This document shows positions 1 through 19,880 of a stretch of DNA of 64,000 nucleotides, one piece after another (the first letter of the stretch is position 1; every line of letters starts with the position of its first letter). The notes beneath the pieces were generated by a model that was not told the origin of the DNA, did not search any database, and saw nothing but the letters and a program-made list of their open reading frames with translations. Location: assembly GCF_001649575.2 (NCBI RefSeq), contig NC_051440.1, positions 18,504,816 through 18,568,815 on the forward strand. The letters are read 5' to 3'. Position numbers and translations under genes: made by a program. This DNA comes from Kryptolebias marmoratus (lineage: Eukaryota; Chordata; Actinopteri; Cyprinodontiformes; Rivulidae).

Positions 1-360
1 TGTGGGGCTCAAGTTCCTGACAGCATCAATCAAAACCAAAAATGTTTCAAATGTTTTCAAACTGGTACTCTTGTTAATAAAACTTGCTTCTTCTACAGCG
101 GTCTGCCACAGCTGGCTGCACCTCCTTCTACGTCACCAACCAACACCGCCCACACAATTCCCCTTACTTTGGGAGTTTGACACAAAAACTCTAAGAACCA
201 ATAATTAGTGTTTTGAATCTGAGAAATGGACCACTGGAGTGTTTTATGATAGTGTTTAACTAAAAGAGAATCATAAAAAACTAATTATTTTTATATTTTA
301 TTTCATTTCACCTTTAAAGTCTACTCTGTCAGACTGTTAGCAAAGATATCTCATGAACCA

Positions 361-508
361 CAGGACCGATTTAAATTAAGGTTAAGTATGTACTAGTAAT
401 GGTTAGGATTAGGGTAAGGGTCAGGGTTGGGCTACAGAAATGAAAGGAAATAAATGTAGGGTCCTAATAAGGATAGAAATACAAATGTGTGCGTGTGTGT
501 GTGTGTGC
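361..508 (+). repeat. Degenerate telomere-like GGTTAG repeat followed by a GT microsatellite
   Basis: At about 396-430 the sequence is a run of degenerate GGTTAGG/GGGTCAGGG units resembling TTAGGG repeats. Some 50 bp later it passes into a (GT)n tract at 486-508. The pairing of a GGTTAGG-rich stretch with a downstream GT run looks like a dispersed composite seen repeatedly in fish genomes. That resemblance is from memory, not from a search. Confidence 0.5.
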
Positions 509-3049
509 TGACTATCAGCATGTGCCTCAAATAAAGCCTCCAGGTTTTTAACCTTATCTTGGCAGTGCAGAATGCACGATTTATTGTCCAAAGCTGTAAT
601 AGGATAACAGAAAAATCATCTTTTACAAAACATCTATGTAAGAAGAAAACAAAACAAAACAAATACATCCAGAATAGAAAAGACCTAATCTCTACCTCCA
701 TGACTCTTTCTATTTTCTTTGTTTTTTTACAGTAATGTATCACCCACAAAGTATATCTTGATAAGCACAGTTGACCTTTTATCCTTTATTGTTTCTTTTG
801 ATTTAAAGTTTTAACAAATTCTCATTAAAAGCTTCTGATCACACATTCCTCTGAACTAATATATAACATATGAGTCCAAATGAATATGATTTAGATCACC
901 ATAAAGTGAAAACTAAAGAATGAATACGCTCATTATATTATAAGAGATCAAACTGGAAGACACCACTGAAACACTGGACACTAAATAGTTTCAAATAATT
1001 ATATTTCTCATTGCACCTGACTGAACGGAGCTCTGTGCAAATGTAGACGAGTCAAAAACACACATTCAGTTTGAGCTGCAGATGAAAGATGTAAACAGAA
1101 TCATACTGCCCTCTTGTGACAGCTAAGACTTTCCTTTTGTGATCAAACTAAAACTTTCATCCAAATATTCCCTTGCCTCAGATGTCAGCTGTGCAGAGAG
1201 CTACGAGTGCTCTCAGGCATTGAACCTGGTATTATTGGTATTTCTTCATCAGAAGTCACTTGTTCAGCTTCAAGTTTCCTTTTATTTAATTGCAGCACAT
1301 AAAGCGAAGCAATTATTTTAATAACCACCATTCTTTCGTGACTCAGAAGACCTGCATGGCAAGAATGAGAAAGCTGAAAAGCACAATGGCAAGTAATAAC
1401 ATTAATGATGGCTCTTTGAATCAAAACATTCCAGCGAGCTATTTCAGTGAGTCACTGGGCCCGAACCAAACGCACTCATTGTTAACGTTATCAGTTTCTC
1501 CTGCAATCTTCCCACCAGGAAACGTTCCAGTACTTACAGGGAAAAAAAGGCAGCTTCTATTATGTATAACTCTTAATTTTTCCACAAAAAATGATCAGTT
1601 TTACATTTTATTGGTGCTGCATTTTTAACTGTAGCATTTTATGTTAGATACATCTATTTACTGACTTTTTATTGATTATAGATCAATAATTTTAGCCACA
1701 AAAAACTTGGGATCAATAAGATGTAGAAATGATAAAGTTTTCTAACTCTTGTTGTATAAAAATCAATATGTTAATCTTTGTAAACAGGTCTTATTTGATT
1801 TATTTTCTCTTTGAACGGGAACAACATTCATTCATCAACATAAGAACAAGGTAAATATTAACATACTTGTAAACGGCATTTTTTTTATTGAAAGTCCCTT
1901 TACTTTATGATCTATATAAAAACATGAAGATGAAGTAAAAAACAATCTATACTGTATATACACGTTTAAAGAACAGTTATTTATGTTGATCATTTTGATT
2001 CCCTAGAAGCAATTTTCTCACATTTTGCGCAAAAATATAAAATCGTTATTAGTCTTTTTTGAATCTTCATCTCTTTGCTCTTGCAGTTTTTAACATTTCT
2101 TGTTGTGATAAGAGGATTAAGAGTTATTAATAAAATGAAAAGCTCAATGTAAATGTGAAAACCTAATATATGCACAACAATTACTATGGTGCCTTGAACT
2201 GAGATACCATCAATTTGACAAGACAAACTACTGCTGGATGAACTCTATTTAAGGTTCTCATTCATGTCTTTAATTGGTTAATTAAAGCTTTAATGCCTTC
2301 AGTTTGATTCTCCCATGTTTCAGTGTTTTGTAGAGGTTTCCCAGCACCAAGCACTGGTTCAAAAGTGGTCTGTAGAGCCTCTGAAACGACAGACGAGTCA
2401 TTTTGTTTTCAGACCCTGAAAACAGAGGAGGGAAACTTACAACTCTATTTGTTGAAGCACAAAACATTACTAATAGGCCAATTAAATAACAATAAAACAA
2501 AACAAACAGTGTCATCAACTATTTTATCCATGTGAGACAACTATTTTTGTCCCTTGTAACATGTATGGCAAAAAAAAAAAATGCAATAAACAATCATTTT
2601 TAAATTTAATTTGATTTCTCGGGATCTTCACAAAATATCCCCAGAATCCACAGAGGGGTTCAGACCTCAGCTTTAGGAACCACAACAGAGAAAAAGGGAC
2701 TCCTAATGAGTCTGTTGTGTGAAATATTTATGTATAAGACTATTTTTTTAAATCTGCTGCTGGTTATTATATTGTTGGACCGTGGATCAGTTTATAAAAG
2801 CTTGTTATTTTGTTTGAGAATAAAATGCACCAATATCTTACTTGTGTACAGGATTATGTAAAGATTGGATCTCCCTTTTTTTGACTAATTTTACTGGACA
2901 AAATCAAAATTTGCCCAAAATGAGACCTGTGGCGAGGGGCAGCTGTGGAATAGAAGTTAGGGAATAGGCCTACTTTGGTTTCTTACTTTACAGGTAATAT
3001 TACTAATTGAGAAAAGCCCAATCTTGACTCAACTCATCAACGTTTGTCC

Positions 3050-3330
3050 TCTTCTCTCTTAAAATTCATTTTCAGAATTGAAGCAAGCATTCCTTAAAAT
3101 GATGCATATCACTCTCTGTCTTGCATGTCAAAGTTTGGAAGCTCTGTTGGTGCTCACAGTATGAGTTGGGGACGACTCTTAGCTACTACCACACCAAGTT
3201 TGAGCTCAATATTTGTAAAACTGACTGAGTTACAGCTGTTTTTGTGTTTTTTAAGGTCATTAGGCTGTAGCTGTCAACTTAAATCAACTTGACTCTCAAA
3301 CTTAATTAGTTAATTAGTTGTATTTGTACA
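3050..3330 (+). repeat. Dispersed repeat, copy A (second copy inverted at about 62.7-62.9 kb)
   Basis: This stretch matches the reverse complement of 62700-62930. The strongest core is TTGGGGACGACTCTTAGCTA and the bases after it at about 3166-3198, which read into CTACTACCACACCAA. The upstream GCATGTCAAAGTTT block (about 3124-3137) is shared in the same order. The boundaries are approximate, the family was not identified, and no coding capacity is visible. Confidence 0.7.
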
Positions 3331-3521
3331 TCCAGTGAGTACTTTGTGAGCTGTTCATTATTACATTTGTGAGATTCCTTTTATCCAAGATCACTTGTAT
3401 GTGTTTCTGGTAGTTGCTTATCTGTTTAATATATTCTGCCAGAGACTGGAGATGAAATTAGTCTGTATGGTTGAATGTGACACACTTACATGATTTAATT
3501 TTAGTAATTAATTAACCTTCA

Positions 3522-3905
3522 GTTAACCAGGATGACCCTAGAAATTACCATCTCTTTTTCAAGGGAGACCTGGTCAAGATGGCACACCATTACGAAGTTA
3601 CAAGCAGAAAATTAAAATCAAAATGTGCTAAATAAAGCATCCAAAATCAACATACTATAAGAACTAAGTCCAGTTTAAGAATAGCAGGTGCACTCCCCAA
3701 TTACAGAAGAATTTTCCCCCTAAGAGACATAAACATTAAAGGTCTGAATATTATTCTACAACCAAGGCACAAAATAAGAGAACACTGTTCTACCAAATTC
3801 AGAAAAAATCCTGGGAAATCTAAAGAGAAGGCAACTCAAAGACCACAACTAACACCAGGTCTTTGAATGAGTTCAAACTATACAGAAATATGAGGGAAGA
3901 TTACC
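3522..3905 (+). repeat. Dispersed repeat with 'CAAGGGAGACCTGGTCAAGA' core
   Basis: The segment opens with TTAACCAGGATGACCCTAGA and continues into a core that is shared, with divergence, by 13395-13480 and 17950-18060. All three show an ACCAG(G/A)A start and a GGGAG(A/C)CCTGGTCAAGA-like core. It resembles a very common teleost interspersed repeat. The 3' limit near 3905 is a guess from the A-rich, non-coding composition. Confidence 0.55.
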
Positions 3906-3955
3906 CAGTATAGCTTTGCACATAAAAATATGCCAATGTTGTTGTCTCCTTAGGC

Positions 3956-4147
3956 CAGTGATGTGCAACCCTGGTCCTCGAGGGCCACCATCCTGCACGT
4001 TTTAGAGGTTTCTCTGCTCCAACACACCTGGTTTCAAGCAGTGGGTGACTGTCAGGTTGTTAGAGGTGATTCAACCGTTGAATCAGGATGGAAACAAGTA
4101 AAACGTGCAGGATAGTGGCCCTCAAGGACTATGATTGCACACCTCTG
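3956..4147. mobile_element. Non-autonomous DNA transposon (MITE), hAT-like
   Basis: The element is about 192 bp long and has near-perfect terminal inverted repeats of roughly 48 bp. The left end reads CAGTGATGTGCAACCCTGGT and the reverse complement of the right end reads CAGAGGTGTGCAATCATAGT. Both continue into matching GAGGGCCAC(C/T)ATCCTGCACG. The flanking octamers CCTTAGGC and CCCTGGTC agree at 5 of 8 positions, compatible with a decayed 8 bp target duplication typical of hAT elements. There is no transposase ORF, so mobility would have depended on enzyme supplied from elsewhere. Confidence 0.8.
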
Positions 4148-4479
4148 CCCTGGTCCAAAAGAGGACCAGGCAACCATTGCCAGTACAAATTTATTTTATG
4201 ATGAATTTGCTATGAAATGTAAAGAACTATGTCTAAAGAAGCAGTGTGCATGTAAATAATCCGCCACAGTCAAGAACATTTAAAAATGCAGCCTGAATGA
4301 GGTTTATTTCAATTTAAAAAAGACTAATTTAACCTTTAATTTCTCTACTAAATGTCAATATTCACTCCATCATCCAGTCAGTTTGTCCAAATATCTGTAG
4401 GATGAAACTCCTTCCATAAAGTCTCCCACTTCAGATGCATTTTACTCACAGAGAACTTCAACTCTTATGTTTTTATTAA

Positions 4480-5295
4480 GTCTAATTTTTTCCTGCGCTG
4501 GATCTGCGCATCCCTGCGTTCGTGTTGCGCAGCCGCAGCCCCCGCGACAGCGCGCAGGAAAACTGACAGGGGACTGCCAAATCACGTCCCTGCCCGGGAA
4601 TGACGTCCCTCCAGCGCATTCCAGTTATATTTAGAGCCTTTAAATACTGGAGTCGCCCCCTAGGCTTTGTTGACTCTGCAGCAAGCGGCGGGCGAGAGCG
4701 CTGCCGGGGCACGAAACTGAATCTGTGTGCCCCTACAGTATCACACAATGTCACACGAGGTGAATAAAAAGCAAACAGACACAGTGGTTGGTTTTAATGA
4801 ACAGGAGAGGTCTGTGCGCAAAGGGCGCGTTAGAGCAGGACGCGCTCCGAGTTGGAGACAGAGGGGGGGCAAAGCGCTTGTAAATCAGCAGAGGAGCGCA
4901 CACAAGGGCTCTTATTGCGACACTCACGGTTGACTGGTTTGACCCAGGCCGGCTAGGCTTTCTGGGTAAAGTTGCTGCCCTTGGTATCCGCCCATATTGT
5001 CGGATCACAGCAGGCCACACCGAGCAGCAGCGGCAGCAGCAGCAGCTAGGCCGGGGGGACGCTGGATCAGATGGAAAGTTCAATCGATTAATTTCTCCAC
5101 TTTGTTCCCCCCCCATCCCTCCTCCTCCACCACCCCTTATCCCCCCTTCTTACATGTTTTTTTTTTGCTCCCGAAACGACTTGAATGCGGGCGTTTTTTG
5201 AAAGCGAGAAGTAGGAAATGCGGAGATCGTGCGGAGCGGGAGGATTTCTATCTGAGTGACTCTTTCTTCGGACGCGGAACTCCGGTCGCTAAAAG
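4480..5295 (+). promoter_or_regulatory. kras: CpG-rich promoter region of kras
   Basis: CpG dinucleotides, scarce in the surrounding 4 kb, are dense here (for example 4495-4565, 4680-4700, 4820-4880 and 5020-5060). Two ACGTCCCT elements occur at about 4585 and 4603; the second is part of TGACGTCC, which is close to a cAMP-response element. Pyrimidine-rich tracts at about 5106-5150 give G-runs on the opposite strand. The region lies 2.3-3.1 kb upstream of the kras start codon and contains a good splice donor at its end. The exact transcription start cannot be read from sequence alone. Confidence 0.65.
5150..5295 (+). other. kras: Candidate untranslated first exon of kras
   Basis: The end is set by an AAAAG|GTAAAA splice donor (GT at 5296-5297), and coding exon 1 has an acceptor at 7609-7610 with only 7 nt before its ATG. 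KRAS genes in other vertebrates have an untranslated first exon upstream of the first coding exon, so a donor in the CpG-rich block is expected. The 5' end given is arbitrary. If transcription starts upstream of about 5185, the leader carries two short upstream ORFs: 5185-5214 (9 codons plus stop) and 5218-5259 (13 codons plus stop). Confidence 0.45.
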
Positions 5296-5785
5296 GTAAA
5301 ACAAACCCGACGCGACGCTTTCATCCGCGCTGCCCCCCTTTGCTTTTTATTAATATTTATCTCCCCTCTTCGCCCCCCTCCCCCTTCACACACTCAATAA
5401 TAAGCCTGGCTTTTGAAACTTTGAGCGTAGCAGCTAAAGTTTTTTTTTTCCTCTTATTTTTTTATTTTTAGACCAAACTACGCCCAGTTGTTACCCGTCT
5501 GGCCCAGCGCTGCAGACCTTTGCTAGCACGTCGACGGCGGTTTTCCTTTCCCCTTTTGAATGAATGATATCGGCTTTTTTTCGCCCGAACAAAGCCGATA
5601 AACGCAGTCTTTTTAACTATTTTTGTCAAACGAGACAGGATGGTGTGCTGTGAGTTTACTTTTATTTTTTTTTTTCCGCTTGTGTTAGCGACCTCCGACA
5701 ATGCTAAGCTAGCTAACAGCAGAGCCGCCCGGCGCTCCGAGGTCTTCCTCCTCGGCCGGGATTTAAATCAATTACCTCCTTAACT

Positions 5786-5817
<32 letters not shown>

Positions 5818-7610
5818 AAAGTCTACCCCCAGGTGTCCTTGTCTGGCTTTCACTGTAAAAGCCTGGCATGCTTTAGCTGAGCAGCATTGTGTTTATGTGG
5901 CCGTGCTAATCAATCTCCATTAGTCCCCTCGTCGGGCAGCGCTCAGCTATCGAGTAGTTTCTTTTTTGTTTGTTTGTCTTTTTCCATTATGTGGTTTAGT
6001 TGATGTTTTAAATGAGAAAAGGAGTCACACCGTCGTGTTGGTGCAGTTTCCAGAACCCAGCTTTCCATTTTAGGTCCACAGCAATGACCGTGTGAGGCCG
6101 CAGGAGCTAAACCCACAAGGAAAATGTAAAGTTTTCTTCTTCTTTTTTTTTTTAAATTTAAAACTCCCTCTGCTGCTCCAGAAATGAACACAAAGAGGCT
6201 GTGTTCCCCTCCCTGAATACATGCATCTGCACAAGTCCTTTTTGAGTTGAACATCCTCCATCACCTACAAATACATTAGGAAGTGTGGAAGCTGGTGCAC
6301 TTTCTGAGCAGGAGGAAAGTTTTCTTTTAACCCAAATAGCCACTGCTTTATGTAGTTTTTGTCTGTTTTTACACATGGAGTCAATATTTAATGGCTCTGC
6401 TGTGTAACTTTTGAAAAGGCCAGCTGCTCGTATTGATGCATGTTGATCCACAAAGCAGAGAGCCTCACAGCTGCTTGTCAATTTAGGAGATTTAATGTAA
6501 TCTTATAGATTTATGCCTGCGGTTACATTCAGCTGCTGAGACTGTACTATTATTTAAAAAAAATAGGCCTCAAAGTGCTTCTGCATTCAGGCATTTACTT
6601 GCCTGTGTGTGTGCTAAGTTCACAATTGAGCATTTTCTAAATTTAGTCTATTTCCCCCCCCTCACATGTTTTTATAGTATAATATTTAACCTCCTGTGTG
6701 GAGAGTTTTTTTTTCTTCAGCATTTACTTAAAATTTTCCTAACTTCAGTTTCATTTTTTTCATTCTTCCTATTCAGATTAATCATCAGTTGTCTTTTCTT
6801 GTTTAACCCCGCAGTGTGAAATCTGAATTTTTCCAATGATTCAGCAGTGTTTCGAACAGTCTGCCTGCCAGTCCCGAGCGCACGCTTTTCACGGTTTGAC
6901 AGACAAAAATAACAAACACTAAATTGGACCTGGGAGCGCGTGCTTTAAAAGTCCTGGAAATCTTTTTAAAAACAATTTATTTGCGAATGTGGATTTAGGA
7001 TTTGTTTTAAGAATAAACCCTTAAAACCACTTGAATCTAACTGCTTTGCTGTCATAATAAATCGCTGTTTTATTGAAGCTATCTTTTTAGATTGTTTGCA
7101 GAACTTCTGAATTTTTGCTTTTAACTGAACTGTAATAATTTTTAGGATAAATGCATTTCATTAAAGTGGACTAATGCTTTTATAATTCATTGCTATTCAA
7201 GTCATTTGGATACTATCTTCCATAATCAGTTTATAAATGATGCAAAGTTTATTTTATTTTCACTAAAGCATTTTGGATCTATGTTAGGTTTCCTGTTTAT
7301 TTCTCACCCCTCTGTAAATAATCCCTCAACGTAGTTTTAGTCCTTTATGGCACGCTAACATCTGATTATATTCTCATCTTACATTCACGTTACTTAGTTG
7401 CTACAGTAAGATGCTGAAAACGCTTCGAAATTTACTTTGAAAACACTTGACTTGGACTTCAGTAAAGCTGCAAAGAGCCCATTTGTTTCGAGGTGAAAGC
7501 ATTTAGAAGATATATTCTTCCTTTCCAGGTTCTGGGGATGCCTCGGGTGAATCCATGATGTGACCGTTTGTGTAAATATGAAGTAAATCTTGTTTTTTTT
7601 CATGTTTCAG
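5296..7610 (+). other. kras: kras intron 1 (proposed)
   Basis: This 2.3 kb interval runs from the proposed donor GTAAAA to the acceptor TTTTCATGTTTCAG. It begins CpG- and pyrimidine-rich (to about 5760) and then becomes A+T-rich. It contains the (CTTT)n tract at 5784-5817. No coding exon is evident. Confidence 0.5.
5784..5817 (+). repeat. (CTTT)n microsatellite
   Basis: About eight perfect CTTT units lie in kras intron 1, just downstream of the CpG-rich block. Confidence 0.95.
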
Positions 7611-7614
7611 GTGA

Positions 7615-15380
<7,766 letters not shown>

Positions 15381-17480
15381 ATAACCCCCCTTTTTTCAAG
15401 ACAGAGTCAAATAAAAGTTGAACAGTTCAAGTAATACATTTTGTACATCACACTAAATTATTAGCTTTTTGGTCATTACCCTTCTTAATGAATACTAATC
15501 CTGACCGGAATCTTCTGCCCTTTTTTTTTTATTTGGACTCAATAAGCTTCATTTTTTTAGTGTAGTGCCAGACGCTGGCGTGTATGGGTCTTGGAGCCGG
15601 ATGAGCCAGATTAATATTATTATTTTTTTCTTTTTAAAACAAAATAGTGATAAATTGAAGTTAATGGCATCAGTAATAAGTTTTGACAAATTAATAATTA
15701 TTATTCATGCGTCTCTGCTTGAAATGCCACAACCTGCAGATGTTCTTTTAATGCCCTTTTTGGAGACGGGATGCCAAAGAATGAATATTCATCCCGCTCG
15801 TGTAGACAGAAGCGATCTGAGGACGGACCAGCGTTCAGCCAGATGAGATCCAAATGTCCCAGCCACTGTGTCATTTCCCCCGTTCCTGACCTTTAGGTGT
15901 GACTTTGTTTTGTCACTGATACATATGCATGCAAACTCCTACTCTTTTCAGAATGGTTTATTACCCTAGTTAGCTATTAATTAATTGCTTTGTATTGTGT
16001 GGGGACTGATTTTTCTTTTTCTTTTTTTTTTTTTTTTCATGACTAAATGAGAAGAGATGTTTTTTTTCTTGTTCTTTCGTTTTGCATGCTTTGTGTCCTT
16101 AATGACGTGGGGATTGCAAACTGCCTCCAGTTGATACATTTACCAGAGCCAGCCAGGAGGAACTCGGACTCGAGTCTAATTTTCAGGTTTATATAAAGCA
16201 TTCAATATTTGCTTTTGTGAAATTTTTTATTTTATTTTTTTTGATAACAAACTCAAAGATCCATCGTAATTTTTAATACTGTTTCGTCTGTTTGTTGCAG
16301 AAATTTAAGCCTCGTTCGACTCCACTGTGGAATTGTTTTTGAATGATTTTGAGGAAAAATAATTTCATTTGTTTTACTAAAAAAAAAAAACCCAACAACC
16401 TATCGACGCGCTCCCACAGGAGAGGCTTGGCATTGAATCCAGATGTTTGGTTTAAATGTAAAATTTGAGGGTTTTGTGTGCAAGTTGTCACTCTTTGTTT
16501 GCTTTTGAAAGCAGGACGCAAATTCTTGGTTGTAGGCTGTAAAGAAATATCGGTGTGGAGTTTTGGGAGGTTGTTTAAAATATTGTCCAAATGTAGTTTT
16601 AAATTGTTTCCCAAGCAGCTGTTTTGAAGCCCGTTAGGAGTAATGTGCAGAAACGTGGCCCGCCTTGCAACTGTAATTGGAATGGATGTTCTGTTTTTGG
16701 TTCAAGATGAGGCATAAATTGCCATAAAATGTGGTATTTCTTTGGACAATGTAAGAAATGAATCCTAGTTTGTCTCGTAGCTCAGCCCATATATCACCCC
16801 ATTAACCCCACCTGCAGATTGTTTGCCTTTTTAGTTTTTAAGTTGAGGGCTGCATTTAGACATTAAAAAAAAACACGAAACCACATTTATTTTGTCTCAG
16901 ATGCACAAAATGCTGTTTTTTGTGGGGAGGTGGCTGAGAGGCTATTGTCACAGAAAATTAAGATTTGATACATTTTGCTTTTTGGAGTAATGAGTTTTGA
17001 CCCAGTTTATTATTACCTCCTCCTTTTTCATGAAGTCGATAATTAGCTGCTGCTGCGGTTTTAATTACGGAGCCCTCCTGTTAACAATACTGTTTAAAAC
17101 GTAGTTTTACTGTAATGTTTGAAATGTTCCTCTTCCTTTTATTGCGTGCCAACAGCTGATTTCTGAAAATGTATCATTTATACCTGGATCGTATTTTAAC
17201 AACCTTTGTATAGTTGTGATACTGAAAGGTGCATATTTTGTAAATTGTGCTTCATTGCGTCGGTGTGTCTAAATGAATGTTGCTTTAATGGAGTTTCGCT
17301 CCGCTCTGTGGATGTGATTAGAGTGTGTGTGACTGGGTCCAGGTCGGGGGGAGTGAATGAATGACCACTTTGCAACCTGCCTGTTGTAGAGCGGCGATCT
17401 GATCTCAGATGAGTCTATTTTTTTGCCATAAGTCTCACCACTCCTATTTAATGTGTAATAAAGAACAAAGTAAAGAGGAT
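15381..17480 (+). other. kras: kras 3' untranslated region
   Basis: About 2.1 kb of A+T-rich sequence with many T-runs lies between the 4B stop and the poly(A) signal at 17457. An early AATAAA at 15410-15415, only 30 nt after the stop, could give a minor short form. No perfect let-7 seed match (CTACCTC) was noticed by eye, although let-7 sites are a known feature of human KRAS 3'UTR. Confidence 0.7.
17457..17462 (+). terminator. kras: kras poly(A) signal AATAAA
   Basis: The consensus AATAAA is followed within 30-60 nt by a T-rich then GT-rich element (about 17490-17525), the usual layout of a vertebrate cleavage site. It lies about 2.1 kb downstream of the 4B stop, and the sequence beyond it shows no further gene. 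Confidence 0.6.
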
Positions 17481-17949
17481 CCAAACTTCTCCTTTTTTTT
17501 TAATGATTTAATTCTCGTTGTGTCTGACTTTTCTGGGACCTTGAATGCACGTCTGCCATATGATCAAACAGCTGCAGGCGTTTAATGGAGAAGTCAGTCT
17601 GACTTTCCCAGCAGGTGGCACTGTTTACTTACTTCTGTTCGGATCACTGGGGGAGACCGGTTTAACTTTGGAAAAATGTATGTTTCTCTTTTTGGAAAAA
17701 AAAACTAAATGGCACTAAATATGTTTTAGGGAGGAAGAAGGATCTTAAAAAATGATCCAACTGTTTAAATCAGCTTACAGTATTCATATAATGGATTAAG
17801 GTGCAAAATTAATGTCAAGTTTATTATTTTATCAAGTGAATCTAACAGAATTAACTTTGTATACCTAACAAAGAGGGCGTGGTTACCCCTTTGGACTATC
17901 TTAATTTGTAGAAGACATATGCAAATACATGAACAAATTGGATTTATTT

Positions 17950-18150
17950 TGTTATAGTAACAATCAACCTGTCTCTCTTTTTAATTTTATTTATCAAATG
18001 TCTGTTCTTCCAGGGAGTCCTGATTAAAAAATCTGACAAGATGCAAAAAAAAAAAGTTGATGCAAGAAGTGCATAAGAAAGACAAATATACATAAAAAGC
18101 AAGGGTTAAAACAGGAGGGAAAAAAGAATACCCCAAGTTAAAAACATTTT
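17950..18150 (+). repeat. Dispersed repeat fragment related to 3522-3600
   Basis: TTCTTCCAGGGAGTCCTGAT followed by GACAAGATG and an A-rich tail parallels the core at 3560-3590. Divergence is higher here than in the 13395 copy. Confidence 0.4.
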
Positions 18151-19857
18151 GTTACCTAGAATGTAAACTTGCATACTGTGGCAATAGTATTTCATAATTA
18201 TGATAAGTTACAAAAAACAAACTTAAAAACATGTTTTCAGTAGTTTTTTTTAAGTGTAAAAGATGAATTAATTCATGCCTTGTTTAATTGTTCAAATATA
18301 TTTTGGGGGCAGTTCAGAACTTTGATTTTTGGGAGCTGAATGTTGGTGTAGTCCCTCTCTGACCGTCTCCGGGGGTTTTCTCCCATGGTCCAAAAACGCA
18401 TCGGATTAAAACATGTACCCTGCCTCTGAACAGGAGGAAACAGCAGATATTATTGTTAAAAAAACTGCTGCGATTAGTTTTAAACTTTGTAAACGATTTC
18501 AGAGTTTGTTGGATTCTCCTTTGATTAAATCTGAGCAGACAGAGCTGCTTCATGATGTGTTAACATCATCTCTCCAAAATAAACCAGCAGCAAACATCAG
18601 AGCAGGAGATTAAAGGAACAGGTTGACACACCCTTCTGACCTTATTTACACATTTTTTTTACATTTCTTTGCTCCAACGTTCTTTTCTCCAGCTTCTGAT
18701 ATGATGAGAAAAGGTTGTTTGTCATTTAGTCCTTTTTATAGTAATGTTTGATGTCACAATTATCAGATTTCTTGTGGAAACCGATGATCAGGTATTCCTC
18801 ACAGACCAGTATTCGTGTTTGAAGGACCACTTGAAAAGGTCCCCTCAGAATTAAACTCTGCTGTTTATCAGCGACGTCGAACAATCAAGTTGCGATTATT
18901 ATTATTTTTCTTAAATGCTTTGAAATCCAGTTTGTAGAACTTAAGCTCATTTATTCACGCTGGGCATCAAACAACACAGGAAACTCTGGAGACGTTTAAT
19001 TCAGCCGGTAAAAGTAATTCATGACTTTAAATAGGAAACCATGGATTCCCCCCCCNCCCCCCCCCTTCCTTTATGTTTGATCAGAATACTAATACAAGGC
19101 TGTAAACTTGAAAGAAATTCACTTTGCTTTCAAATGAATGTGCAAATTTTTGGCTGCGTCTCTGTAGTACTTCCCCTCGGGCACATTTGATTCCATTTAT
19201 CAGTTCTTCTCTCCAATAATAATAAAAAAATGCTCATCTTTGTACTGTGGCTACATTATGACCTTTCTGTCACATTAAACCAAACTCCTGATCAAAAAGA
19301 TTAATCTTTACAAGAGCTGACAGGTAATATTCAAAGAATGCTCACAAAAGCGCAAAAACGGATCAAAGAAAGTAATATACCTGTAGCTGGGGATGGAAAA
19401 TCCAGATATTTTTTTCTCCCACCCCCAGACAAAAAAAAACAAAGTGTCTAAACACATCACAAATGACAACATATTGTCAGAGTTTTATTTTGGATATACA
19501 CGTACAATAAGGTGATGCGGAGGCCGACATGACACCAACAGGCACTTTTTCTTAGAACGTCTTGGCTTTATTTGCTGCCACAGTGACAGGATTTGCCCTC
19601 TGGCTTCGGCTTGCAACACTGTGTGCTGAAGGATGTGCTTGTTTAGTCATATTTTGTAAAGAAGGATGTCAAAAATGAGATATTTTCCATTGCAGATTTT
19701 CAGGAAGTAAATGCCAGCCAGGTCATGACAATAGACAATATACAAGCTTCAAAAGGACAGCAGGCACCACTGTGGTAATTGGCTGCAAAACAGCATTTTG
19801 TGGCGACAACCTCTGTTGTTATGTCCTGCTTTGGATTGCAAACTAATAACCAAGCTT

Positions 19858-19880
19858 TGTTGTTGTTGTTGTTGTTGTTG
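19858..19880 (+). repeat. (TTG)n microsatellite
   Basis: Seven or more perfect TTG units. Confidence 0.95.

Larger units (their letters stand above)
1..4479. other. Intergenic sequence upstream of kras
   Basis: No open reading frame in this stretch shows splice-bounded, family-recognisable coding content. It is A+T-rich and holds the repeats listed separately (361-508, 3050-3330, 3522-3905, 3956-4147). A consensus AATAAA at about 2819-2824 on the + strand could be the poly(A) signal of an upstream gene's 3'UTR, but no such gene can be shown here. Transcript data would be needed to assign it. Confidence 0.6.

Noticed and set aside
396..430. Interstitial telomeric array
   Set aside because: Only a few degenerate GGTTAG-like units followed by a GT run; too short and impure for a telomere relic.
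2819..2824. AATAAA as the 3' end of an upstream gene
   Set aside because: A+T-rich sequence gives such hexamers often, and no coding exon upstream supports it.
15410..15415. AATAAA as the main kras poly(A) signal
   Set aside because: It would leave a 3'UTR of ~50 nt; vertebrate KRAS messages have long 3'UTRs, so the 17457 site is preferred.
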